Assembly (NCBI GenBank): GCA_019828545.1
Contig: JACVRA010000153.1
Location: 124,001 to 188,000, forward strand
DNA from: Paracamarosporium sp. OC-R06-R3
Taxonomy: Eukaryota; Ascomycota; Dothideomycetes; Pleosporales; Didymosphaeriaceae
Length of the DNA stretch: 64,000 nucleotides
Direction: 5' to 3'
This document shows positions 21,138 through 29,925 of this stretch, one piece after another. The first letter of the stretch is position 1. Each line of letters begins with the position of its first letter. Position numbers and translations under genes: made by a program. The notes below the pieces were generated by a model. It was not told the DNA's origin. It made no database searches and saw only the letters and a program-made list of their open reading frames with translations.

Positions 21138-22419
21138 ATGTATTTGAGGCCGGGGACTGTCGTGGTGGTAGTGGGGGTGACGTTGACGAGCTTGTCGACC
21201 ATCATTGTGCTGTTGAGGTATGTCAATTGGCGTGATGTGCAGGTGGCCTCTTGACTGATTTAGAGAACAGGTACTATTGTCGCTGGTATCGGATGGGTGT
21301 CATCGGAGCAACTGACCATCTCATGTTGATCGCTTTGGTTAGTCCCATGACCTATATAGATCTCGCCCGCACACTGACACGAGATAGCTGCTCACGTGGG
21401 GCAACACAGTCGTCAACTACTATCAAGACAAAACAAGCAGCAGATTTCGGCCCAGCTTTTTCCGCATACCTGTAAGAACTACTCCGTGCATGCACATTAT
21501 CTTCGTGCTAACGTCTACATAGGAGAAGAGACCGCAGATAGAAAGTGCCCTTCGAGGCACACTGCTGACATGGTACATATACCGTATGTGCTACGGCGTT
21601 GCCCTTTGCTTCGTCAAGCTCTCCATCCTCTTCTTCTACCGCTCATTTGCCTCCCATCGCACTTTTCGCCGCACTGTCTATGGCACCATCGCCTTCGTTA
21701 TTGTCTATACGATTGCTACCACCTTCGCCGCCGCCTTTCAGTGCGAAAACCCAGCCCAAAGCTTCGACGTCACGGGCTATCTCTCACAGTTCGACGGCAA
21801 TCCTAACACCAAGAAGCCGCACTTCAAGTGTTACGACCCCACGCGCCTCTGGCTTTTTACCAGCGCGGTCAACCTCTTCACCGACGTCCTCATCGTACTC
21901 TTACCTATTCCAACGCTGTTGGGATTGAGGGTGCCTATGAGCAAGCGTCTCGCCCTCGTAGGTATCTTTTCTGTTGGCATCATGGCTATCGTCGCCAGCT
22001 GCGTGCGCATGTGGGTCATGGCCCTTTGGTCTGAATCCCCGCAAAACAGCGCGCTCTTTGGGTCCGACCTGCTCTTGTGGGGCCAGGTCGAGACCAACAG
22101 CGGCATTGTGTCAGCATCGGTTCCCTTCTTGCGCTTGTTCTTCCGGGGTCGCGAGCGCGAGCCTGGAGAGAAGCCCGTCGCCAGGCGGAGGATCCGAGAG
22201 ATTGGACCGCCTGCGTTGGTAGTGCCGGACGGGAAGCCGCTGGAAATTAAGAGCATGGAGTTTTTCGATGGGGAAAGGGGGCATAGGGATGATGAAGAAG
22301 CAGGGAATGGAAGTGGGAGTCCGGAGTGGGGAGGGTTTATAACCGTTCCGGCGAGCTTGAGCAGCGGGAGTAGGGGGAGTGCAATGCTGGAGCCTGTGAA
22401 TGCGCACACGACGGTTTAG
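21138..22419 (+). CDS. Pth11-type rhodopsin-domain integral membrane protein
   Basis: Four exons (21138-21217, 21271-21337, 21388-21471, 21523-22419) give 375 residues. The fungal rhodopsin domain (Pth11-like, PF20684) is recognisable from several features. A first helix (VVVVVGVTLTSLSTIIVLLR) is followed by RYYCRW. The YIYRMCYGVALCFVKLSILFF helix carries the family's K(L/I)SIL motif. A Cys-bearing extracellular loop contains QCENP and HFKCYDPTRLW, and FTDVLIVLLPIPTLLGLRVP and KRLALVGIFSVGIMAIVASCVRM complete the pattern. The last helix and GQVETNSGIV motif are standard. The about 110-residue C-terminal tail is cytosolic, acidic and Gly/Ser-rich. No CFEM domain precedes it. Such proteins are GPCR-like, with Pth11 itself acting in surface sensing; a receptor role here is inference. 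The start could lie further upstream. Confidence 0.9.
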
Positions 22420-23211
22420 GAGTGGGTAGAGAGAAAGAGGAAGCATTTGTTACTCCGGAAGTAATGTAATGTCTAGTGGAGAGAGGGATGTTGGTGGGTC
22501 GGCGCAGTAGCTGGCCTACTGTGCCACTGCTTACGCGTTTCGTCGACTGGTGCGTCCACCTGATCTACTTTATTGCATTGTATGTGTAAATGTCCGGGCT
22601 AATCTTTTGCAGGTAGATTGGCTGGTGCGAAAGGGGAATCGATATGGGATGACGGTCTGTGAGATGATAGTGTACAATTGAAGGGCCATCGAGGTCTGAG
22701 CGAGGCTACCTCGGCCACCTACCGTGTTCTTGACGAGTCAAAAATATACTCAGTACATTATATAGAGTGGCTTTGGAAACACTCTTGTGCATGCGATGGC
22801 GTGGCGTAGAGGTGATGATTCTACAAGGCAATGCCCTGGACACCCCAGGCTGTCAAGTTCCCGCACCACGGCCTCTTCCCGTCCTCGCCAGCCAGTTGGT
22901 CCGGACAGTGGACGTTGGAGAAGGGCAACACGAGTCGCATTGCTAGGCCGCTTGGGGGGAGGCCCAAACCGGGGCGTCGGCGCCAATTCTATGCGCGGAT
23001 TCGCCGCGCATGTGTCTGTGCTGCGCCGCAGCGATCACGCTCGCCCTCACAGCATCTGGCCCCAAGCGCCGCCCCGGCTGCATCCCTCACTGCATCTATC
23101 TTTCTTCGAGTCCTGTGAACAACCTTCTTCACGCCCTTACTTCTACTACCCACCGTACAGCAGACTTACCCCACCCCTTTCATGTTGTGACGCGCAGCTA
23201 ACTCCACAACC
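22420..23211. other. Intergenic region and leader of the M3 peptidase
   Basis: About 790 bases. From about 23080 to 23211 the + strand is C/T-rich (CATCCCTCACTGCATCTATC, CCACCCCTTTCATG), typical of a transcribed leader. ATGs at 23010, 23180 and others open only short frames. A TGA lies 27 bases before the GTG at 23212, in its frame, so no in-frame ATG is available without splicing. Confidence 0.5.
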
Positions 23212-25681
23212 GTGGCTTCCTCACGCTTCTCCCGCCTTTTCCTGGTCGCGGTCGCCCTCTTCATCTCCTTCTCCGCAATCCTGGCTACCCTCCGCTTTGG
23301 CGTCCGCGCTCCCTCCATTCTCCACTACCTCAAGCCGGCCAGGAACCCCTTTCAGTCGCAGCCCCAGCGCCCGTTGATGAACAGCAGCATGGCCCCCTCC
23401 ATGTACAAGAAGCCGCCGCAGTTGCCGCCCAAGTTCACCGCGACGCCCGACAGCTTGGTCAAGGACACAAAGGTTTTGGTATGTGCATTCGCCTGTTAGC
23501 GGCCTTGCTTGCGTGCTTGCGCCAGCGTGGGATATGACTATGCTGACGTAGCCCAGATCGAGAGGTCGCGGAACATCCAAGATGGCATTGTCAAGGACGT
23601 TAGCCCCGAGACGGCCACTTTCAAGAAGGTCCTCCTTCCCGTAGCGCTCGACGACAACAAAATGGCCATTGAGTCCCACATCATCGGCTTCTACCAGGCC
23701 GTGTCCATGGACAAGGCCTTGCGCGATGCGTCGACCGAGGCGGAGAAGCTACTGGACGATTTCAGTATCGAGTCCAGCATGCGCGAGGACGTCTTCAAGC
23801 TTGTCGACGCCGTCAACCAGAAGAAGGAATCCTTGGACCCGGAGTCGCAGCGGCTGCTCGAGAAGGATCACAAGTCGTACATTCGCAACGGTCTCAACAT
23901 TCCTGCGGGCCCGAAGCGCGATCGCTTCAAGGAGATCAAGCAGAGGCTAAGCGCCATCAGCATCGAGTTCCAGAAGAATCTCAACGAAGAACAAGGTGGC
24001 ATTTGGTTCACAAGGGAAGAGTTGGACGGCGTCCCGGACGATGTTGTCGATGGCTTGAAGGTCGGCGAGGGCGAGAACGAGGGCAAGCTTTGGTTGACTT
24101 TCAAATACCCCGACTTGTTTCCCACGTTGAAGTACGCAACCAATGCACAGACGCGCAAGCGAGTCTTTGTCGAGAACGAGAACAAGTGCCCCGACAACGT
24201 ACCTTTGTTCCGCGAGGCTATCCTTCTTCGAGACGAGGCTGCTCGCATACTCGGATACAACAACCATGCTGAGTTCCGGATAGAAGACAAGATGGCCAAG
24301 ACGCCCAAGATAGTCGATGATTTCTTGGGAGACTTGCGCACGCGTCTTGCGCCTGGTGGAAAGCAGGAGATTGAGAAGCTGCTAGAGCTGAAAAAGCAGG
24401 ATCTGAAGGCCCGGAGTTTGGGCGACGATGACTCCAAGTACTTCCTCTGGGATCACCGCTACTACGATCGGTTGATGCTGGAGAAGGATTTCTCGCTCGA
24501 TCAGCAGGTTATTGCTGAGTATTTCCCTCTCCAGACCACCATCCAGGGCATGCTGAAAATCTTCGAGGAGCTCTTTGGTTTGGCATTTGTCGAGATCACT
24601 GGCGAAGACCGCACCGCACTGGCTGACGGAGGCAAGGGTTCTGACATTGTCTGGCATGAGGATGTTCAGGTCTTCAGTGTGTGGGACGATGAAGGAGAAG
24701 GTGCCGGCTTTGTTGGCTATCTTTACCTGGATCTCTTCCCGCGAGATGGCAAGTATGGTCACGCGGCCAACTTCAATCTCCAGCCTGGTTACATAGACGA
24801 GAACGGCAAGCGACGCTATCCTGCCACGGCTCTCGTGTGCAACTTCTCCAAACCGACCCCGAAGAAGCCATCGTTGCTTAAGCATGATGAAGTCGTCACA
24901 CTCTTCCATGAACTCGGTCACGGTATCCACGACCTTGTCTCGAGAACCACATACTCGCGCTTCCACGGCACGAACACGGTCCGTGACTTTGTAGAAGCAC
25001 CCAGCCAGATGTTGGAGAACTGGTGCTGGACGCCTTCGCAACTGCGCTCGCTCTCACACCACTACTCGCATCTTTCCCCTGAGTACGAGGCTGCGTACAA
25101 GGAAGCATCAGGCGCAGACAAGAAGCCTTCTGAGCAGATCCCCAACTCACTCATCGCGAACCTGATCAACACAAAGCATGTCAATGATGCACTATTCAAC
25201 CTAAGGCAGCTCCACTTCGGCATGTTCGACATGACCGTCCACGAGCCGAAGAGCCACGAAGATATTGAAAAGTTGGATATTACCATTATTTACAACAAAC
25301 TCAGGCACGAGATCTCGCAGCTTAATGGACCTGAAGCTCTTGGTGGCGATTGGGCCTGGGGCAACGGACAGGCTACGTTCGGTCATCTGATCGGCGGTTA
25401 TGATGCTGGGTAAGTCGCAATCCGAATTGAGCACCACAAGAAACGAAAGTTTTAACATGTGTTGTAGTTACTACGGTTATCTTTCGTCACAAGTCTACTC
25501 TACAGACATGTTCTATTCGGTATTCAAGGACGACCCGATGAACGGTAAGGAGGGTAGGCGGTATAGACACACGGTCCTCGAGCGCGGTGGCAGCAAAGAG
25601 GAGATGGATATTCTAGAGGAATTCCTGGGCCGCAAGCCGAGCACAGAGGCTTTCTACCAGGAGCTGGGCATCGCGAAATAG
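23212..25681 (+). CDS. PRD1: Saccharolysin / thimet-oligopeptidase (M3A zinc peptidase), start codon unclear
   Basis: Exons to 23478, 23557-25409 and 25468-25681. Counted from GTG 23212 the product is 777 residues; from the first in-frame ATG (23377) it is 722, close to yeast Prd1 (712). The peptidase M3 core is complete: HELGHG at about residue 540 (zinc ligands His and His, catalytic Glu) and the third ligand in DFVEAPSQMLENW. The C-terminal GGYDAGYYGYLSSQVYSTDMF motif is split by intron 2. It cleaves cytosolic or mitochondrial peptides of about 6-17 residues. Oddity: the codon at 23212 is GTG in an ideal context (CAACCGTGGCT). It would add a hydrophobic N-terminal helix (RLFLVAVALFISFSAILATL). 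No ATG precedes it in frame. Start either at GTG, at Met56, or through an unseen 5' exon. Confidence 0.92.
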
Positions 25682-26274
25682 ACGCGCGGGCTTACAGGAG
25701 GCGAGATATACCACTCTAGCTTGCATAGATCAGAGAAGTCCACAGATGAGTTCGTTCTCGACTTGCGATGACGATAAATATGAACACCTAACTCAAAGCC
25801 TAGATGAATTGAAATGTGTGAATATCATGGCACGATGCTCTCACTTTGTAATATTAACACTAGATTCTGTAGATGTTCGGTTTATGCTCGCGTGGCAGCA
25901 CAAGTCCAGACGTCGTTAGGTCGAGATTGATAGTGTCTAGAGCACTTGTTGTCTCGACTGCGAACGTAATGTTTCTCCGTAGATGGAAATCGATAGCTTG
26001 AGAGGTGGATGGAGGGGCATCACGTGCATTCGCGCCATGCACATGAATCCCTGCTGCCCCACTATAAACATTCACCTGCGCACTCCCCACCACAATCGTC
26101 GCCTCCCGTTGCACCCAGAGGCCTATGTACAAACGTTCGTTAACTACTGCAATTACACTTAGACCTGTATTCTGTTTACGTTTTCCCCGAACACCCCGCC
26201 ATTGCATGGACGCATTCCGCCTCTACAACTATCAGGCATCGCTCCTTCGCTCCACCTACAGCAGCACGAACAAC
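25682..26274. other. Intergenic region with an antisense open frame
   Basis: The first 180 bases are AT-rich 3' sequence of the peptidase gene. The remainder holds the leftward frame 26207-25860 (listed separately) and the leader of the rhodanese gene at 26275. Confidence 0.45.
25860..26207 (-). CDS. Possible small protein of unknown function, antisense in intergenic space
   Basis: I do not recognise it. The 115-residue frame reads more like protein than its length suggests: from about residue 30 it alternates hydrophobic and polar residues as beta strands do (GLWVQREATIVVGSAQVNVY, ITFAVETTSALDTINLDL). Pro and Cys content is low. The first 28 residues are basic and less convincing, so a 5' exon or later start is possible. 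Its ATG is 68 bp from the divergent rhodanese start. It could be a true gene, a last exon, or chance. Confidence 0.3.
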   Translation of the reverse strand: MQWRGVRGKRKQNTGLSVIAVVNERLYIGLWVQREATIVVGSAQVNVYSGAAGIHVHGANARDAPPSTSQAIDFHLRRNITFAVETTSALDTINLDLTTSGLVLPREHKPNIYRI

Positions 26275-26784
26275 ATGTCTGACATTACCCTCTCGGACCT
26301 GTCATACATATCCCGCGAAGAGCTCGCCGCACAGCTTCAGAACTCCGCGTCGGCGCCGCAACTACCCGACAACCTCGCCATTATCGACGTGCGGGATAGC
26401 GACCACATCGGTGGGCATATCCGCGGCAGCACATGGGTCCCGAGCAACGAGCTAGACTACAAAACCCCGGAGCTTGTGCGGAATCTCAAGGATAAAGAGG
26501 TCGTGGTGTTTCATTGTGCGTTGAGTCAGCAGAGAGGGCCAAGCGCGGCCTTGAGGTATTTGAGGGAGAAGAAAAGGTTGGACCCGGGGAGTCTCACTGT
26601 TACGAAGGATGGCAAGGAAGTTAGTGAGGGTGTAGAAGCGGATAAAGAGGGAGAAGCAAAGGAAAGAAAAGAGCAGAAGGTTTTGGTGCTGAGGGGTGGG
26701 TTCACACAGTGGCAGGAGAAGTATGGTCCGGATAAGCAGTTGACGGAGGCATGGCAGAAGGATATTTGGGAATTCGGATATTGA
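26275..26784 (+). CDS. Rhodanese/Cdc25-like phosphatase (Ych1/Ibp1-type)
   Basis: A single-exon protein of 169 residues from MSDITLSDLSYISREEL. It is one rhodanese domain with the usual landmarks: LAIIDVRDSDHIGGHIRGS (CH2A-like), then the active loop VVFHCALSQQRGPSAA with Cys81 and Arg87 forming a Cx5R phosphatase-like pocket, then VLVLRGGFTQWQEKY. A seven-position active loop is typical of Cdc25/arsenate-reductase relatives (yeast Ych1 and Arr2, fission yeast Ibp1), so phosphatase or arsenate reductase chemistry is more likely than sulfur transfer. A Lys/Glu-rich insertion of about 25 residues lies before the last strand. An in-frame ATG at 26206 would add 23 residues. Specific substrate unknown. 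Confidence 0.88.
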   Translation: MSDITLSDLSYISREELAAQLQNSASAPQLPDNLAIIDVRDSDHIGGHIRGSTWVPSNELDYKTPELVRNLKDKEVVVFHCALSQQRGPSAALRYLREKKRLDPGSLTVTKDGKEVSEGVEADKEGEAKERKEQKVLVLRGGFTQWQEKYGPDKQLTEAWQKDIWEFGY

Positions 26785-27275
26785 GGGAGCGGGGAGGATG
26801 TATGAGAGCATAGGCCGAGAGCGCTGAGAGCGCAGCCGTGAGAGTTGACTGAGGTGGTATATTCGTGATGAACCGCAAGACTGATTGAAGTACAGGGCGA
26901 AGATAGGTAAGCTCTAGACATTTCTTATCAACGTTTTGAACAACGACGGCAGTGATGTGGTGAGTTGAAGATAAACTTCATGGTAAACTCTGTGCTTCCA
27001 CTTCGTACCAGTCACACGCATCGGTACCAGCGAAGCGATAACTACGAGAGCCATCACCCATAGTTGTATGTGAAAGTAGTAGGCATACCGATGCCGTATC
27101 ACAACGGCGAGCAAATGTACGGAGGTGAACCAGATGATCATATCTTCATAGTAAACTCACCACATCACCTGTTCAATTCAACGGTCATCTTCACCATGAT
27201 ATCCCCAACGCAAACTGAACGTCCATCTTCCCATACAGAAAACCTTGCATGCACCGATTGTCAACCACTACAGAC
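26785..27275. other. Intergenic region
   Basis: About 490 bases between two co-directional genes. I see no supported frame, RNA gene or repeat. Confidence 0.45.
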
Positions 27276-27833
27276 ATGCCTCCCCAACGTACTCCCCCAT
27301 ATAAGCTGCCTCCGTCCCATGAAGGCGCTCCACCAAGCACTTTGTCTTCTCTCAGACCAAGCTCTAAGAGTTATTACCACGCCCCTCGCATAGCCCCGTC
27401 CCCTATGTTCGGACGACCAACCCCTCCACCCCTACTCCAAGGCCTCGCACCGCACCTCTCTCGCGCTCAAAATCCACCTCCCAGCCTCGCAAATCATCGT
27501 ATACATCTTTCCCCAACCCCCGAAGTACTACCAACAAGATACCCACTCTCAGCAACATACCCCTGCGCCGCTCACAATTGCCCGAATATCCTCAAAACTC
27601 GCTATCCGAGACTCAGTAGCGGTATGCTGTGCAGCAAGCATGAAAGGTTACTCAGGCACAGCTGTAGACTTTTGTATAGGAAGTGGTATCAGCCGTATGA
27701 AAGTCCGGTAGGTATGACGCCTGTGGATTATGTGGTGTGGGAGGGGAGAATGGTGCTTCCTCCTTGGTGGGTGTTTGCTGATGGGAGGACGGCGGGAGAT
27801 AGGGTGAGGGCGGGTGGTTGGGGAGGAGGATGA
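27276..27833 (+). CDS. Small hypothetical protein with a Cys/His cluster
   Basis: A 185-residue single-exon frame starting MPPQRTPPYKLPP. The first 90 residues are Pro/Ser-rich and probably disordered. Residues 97-122 contain C97-x4-C102-x16-C119-x2-H122 (CAAHNC ... MLCSKH), spacing that could bind zinc. It is followed by a basic helix (ERLLRHSCRLLYRKWYQPYE) and a Trp-rich C-terminal part (VVWEGRMVLPPWWVFADG). I do not recognise a named family. An in-frame ATG at 27249 would add nine residues. Coding is supported by the ordered second half, not by any domain match. Confidence 0.5.
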   Translation: MPPQRTPPYKLPPSHEGAPPSTLSSLRPSSKSYYHAPRIAPSPMFGRPTPPPLLQGLAPHLSRAQNPPPSLANHRIHLSPTPEVLPTRYPLSATYPCAAHNCPNILKTRYPRLSSGMLCSKHERLLRHSCRLLYRKWYQPYESPVGMTPVDYVVWEGRMVLPPWWVFADGRTAGDRVRAGGWGGG

Positions 27834-28190
27834 TTCTGTGAAGTGAGATGCGTATGAGGGGTTGGGAAGGTCGTAGGGTTATCTATCGAAGACTTGTTTT
27901 CCCGGAAGGGACAGACGTAGTGCACTGGTTTGTACGTTGTGGTGGGAAAGAACAGTGAGGTAAAGATAGCGGTGGTCGTTGTACTTGGTCATCCGCTAGA
28001 ACGCATGTCGAGGTTGAGAAAGATTGGGCATTTGTCTGGAGCATCTATATGCAGCATTTCTGTGTCTACATGAACTGACGTTAAGGAAATTCCGTAGGGT
28101 AAAAAATCCAGCAACAATCCCGTCATCAGCATCAAGACTAATCACTTCCACCATTAAGGCGATGTACCTTCGCTACACTATACCTGTAAA
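27834..28190. other. Convergent intergenic region
   Basis: About 360 bases between converging stop codons at 27833 (+) and 28191 (-). No gene, RNA or repeat seen. Confidence 0.45.
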
Positions 28191-28877
28191 TCAAGCCTTC
28201 TCTCCATTCGGAATCTTCTCATACGCCTTCTTCACCTCGTCCAGCCCAGCAATTCCATCCAACCACCCCTTAACCTTCGGATACTTGTCCAACGACAATT
28301 TCGCAAAACCATATTGATACACCCACGGGTAGAAATGAACATCAACCACACTCAGCCCCTCACCACCGACAATATACTTTCCCCCACTCCTCCCAAGTTG
28401 CTCCTCCAGCACACCAAAGCACCGATACGCCTGCTCCTCATACCGCTTCAGGGCGCCCTCAATCTTCTCCGGGTGATAGTGCCGGAACCAATTCACCTGG
28501 CCCATCATGGGACCCAGTGTGCTCACGAGGAAAAAGATCCACTGGTCGTGCTCAACGCGGCTTTGCTCGTCGTCTTTCGGACCCAGGATGTTCTTGCCCT
28601 TGGGTGCGGCATCGTACGTGCGCAGGAGGTAATTCAAGCATGCGCCGCTCTCCCAGGATGTGACGTTTGTGTTGGGGTCCTCGAGTGCAGGGACGCGGCC
28701 ATTTGGGTTTATCTTGGTGAAGGTAGAGCCTTTGACGCCGTTGGGTGCGTCGCCAAAGTCCCAGAGTTTGACGGTGTAAGGGAGGCGGAGGAGTTCGAGG
28801 GCGATGGCGACTTTGTATGGGTTGGGGCCTGTGGTGTGGGCGTGTAGGATCACCGGCTTGAGCGAGGATGAAGACAT
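28191..28877 (-). CDS. Glutathione S-transferase (Ure2/theta-like fungal class)
   Basis: A single-exon protein of 228 residues, the standard GST length. The thioredoxin-fold N domain begins KPVILHAHTTGPNPYKVAIALELLRLPY. It contains the cis-Pro and substrate-recognition motif NPNGRVPALEDP and the Ser/Glu glutathione contact (TSWESGACLNYLL). The all-helical C domain includes VEHDQWIFFLVSTLGPMMGQ and the N-capping motif GLSVVDVHFYPWV, in which Asp caps helix alpha-6. No signal peptide, so cytosolic. Ser/Thr near residue 16 in HTTGPNP is the likely activating residue. It probably conjugates glutathione to electrophiles or reduces peroxides; the substrate cannot be inferred. Confidence 0.9.
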   Translation of the reverse strand: MSSSSLKPVILHAHTTGPNPYKVAIALELLRLPYTVKLWDFGDAPNGVKGSTFTKINPNGRVPALEDPNTNVTSWESGACLNYLLRTYDAAPKGKNILGPKDDEQSRVEHDQWIFFLVSTLGPMMGQVNWFRHYHPEKIEGALKRYEEQAYRCFGVLEEQLGRSGGKYIVGGEGLSVVDVHFYPWVYQYGFAKLSLDKYPKVKGWLDGIAGLDEVKKAYEKIPNGEKA

Positions 28878-29588
28878 TGTAGATTATATTTTGGTGTCAC
28901 TTTGCAAAGTTGTTGTTATGGATATGTTCGCTGGTTCTACTGATGTAAATGAGAAGCGAAAGATGTGGGGATGATGTCTAAACCCTGTTTACGTCACCGC
29001 GGGGTTCTACATTACGAAGCTACATGGAAGATGCGAGACCGTTGTGATTAAAAGAGGAGTAGGGCAGGGGAGCAGTGGTTTTGGAGTAGGTGGGGTAGGA
29101 TTGGAGGTGAATTGCGTGTGGCAACAAGCAGTTGGAGTGAGTTGGAGACAACAATGATAGGTTTGGAACCGTTGGGAGAATTGCTTGGATGCGGGGTCAT
29201 ATGAACCTATAGATACAAACGAATGCTGAAATCTCGGAAAGTCAAGTGTGCCGTGTCAAAGCAGCTTGTTACCCTATACCTGTCAGTGGGTGGAATCTGT
29301 GGGTCCTGCAGACAAAATTTGAATAATAAGCGATAGCGTAACCGCGGCAAAAAGAAAGGCCCTCCAGCTTGAAAACCCAACTTCAATAGAGTTCACTCAA
29401 AACATTGTGCATATATACATTTTAACTTCAAGGCGGCCATACAAGATCACGCAAGTGCACGTGTCAAGTGCATTCACTTCACATCCTTACGCTTCGGGAC
29501 TAGATCGGATGGGTATTCTCGAGAGATGCATGACTTCGATTCCGCTTGGTGTCGGAATGTGCAATCTTTCGCACCTAGACAATGCAAC
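28878..29588. other. Intergenic region upstream of GST and tRNA
   Basis: About 710 bases, G/A-rich on the + strand between 29040 and 29200 (the leftward GST promoter). No protein-coding signal. The last 20 bases before the tRNA (CGCACCTAGACAATGCAAC) have no obvious external pol III element; the promoter boxes are internal. Confidence 0.45.
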
Positions 29589-29672
29589 GGTTGTGTAGTG
29601 TAGCGGTTATCACTCCGGATTCTGATCATATCAGGACATTCCGGCAACCCCGGTTCGATTCCGGGCACGACC
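29589..29672 (+). tRNA. tRNA-Gln (anticodon CTG) with a 13-nt intron
   Basis: The sequence folds as a complete tRNA. The acceptor stem GGTTGTG pairs with CACGACC (one U-G pair). A D arm TAGTGTAGCGGTTATCAC follows, typical of fungal tRNA-Gln. The anticodon stem CCGGA/TCCGG encloses loop TT-CTG-A-[intron]-T. The variable loop is CAAC and the T arm CCCGG-TTCGATT-CCGGG. A 13-base intron (TCATATCAGGACA) sits one base 3' of the anticodon, the canonical position for tRNA splicing endonuclease. The mature length is 71 before CCA addition. Box A (TAGTGTAGCGG) and box B (GGTTCGATTCC) are intact. Confidence 0.93.
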
Positions 29673-29676
29673 TCTC

Positions 29677-29681
29677 TTTTT
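29677..29681 (+). terminator. RNA polymerase III T-run terminator of tRNA-Gln
   Basis: Five consecutive T begin four bases after the discriminator end of the tRNA, matching a pol III termination signal. Confidence 0.8.
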
Positions 29682-29925
29682 GTGGTTTTCCCTTCTTTCG
29701 CCTTCGAACAAGAAGACATGATGCTCCTTTATTTTTTGCCGGTTGCCCTTGTATTCTACATTGCGAGTGGTGTTAACGTGCATGTCGCAATCAGTTGATT
29801 CCTGTGTACACGTATCGTGTAGCTGTTTCTACTTGGTACCTCGTTTGTGCTCAATTGGCAATGACATCTTTCCATCCATTCTCTCATGCGAGATATAGCC
29901 AGGATCTTATATTTACACAACATGC

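Noticed and set aside
24382..25041. 219-codon minus-strand frame opposite the M3 peptidase
   Set aside because: Lies wholly antisense to the conserved catalytic region with HELGH on the + strand.
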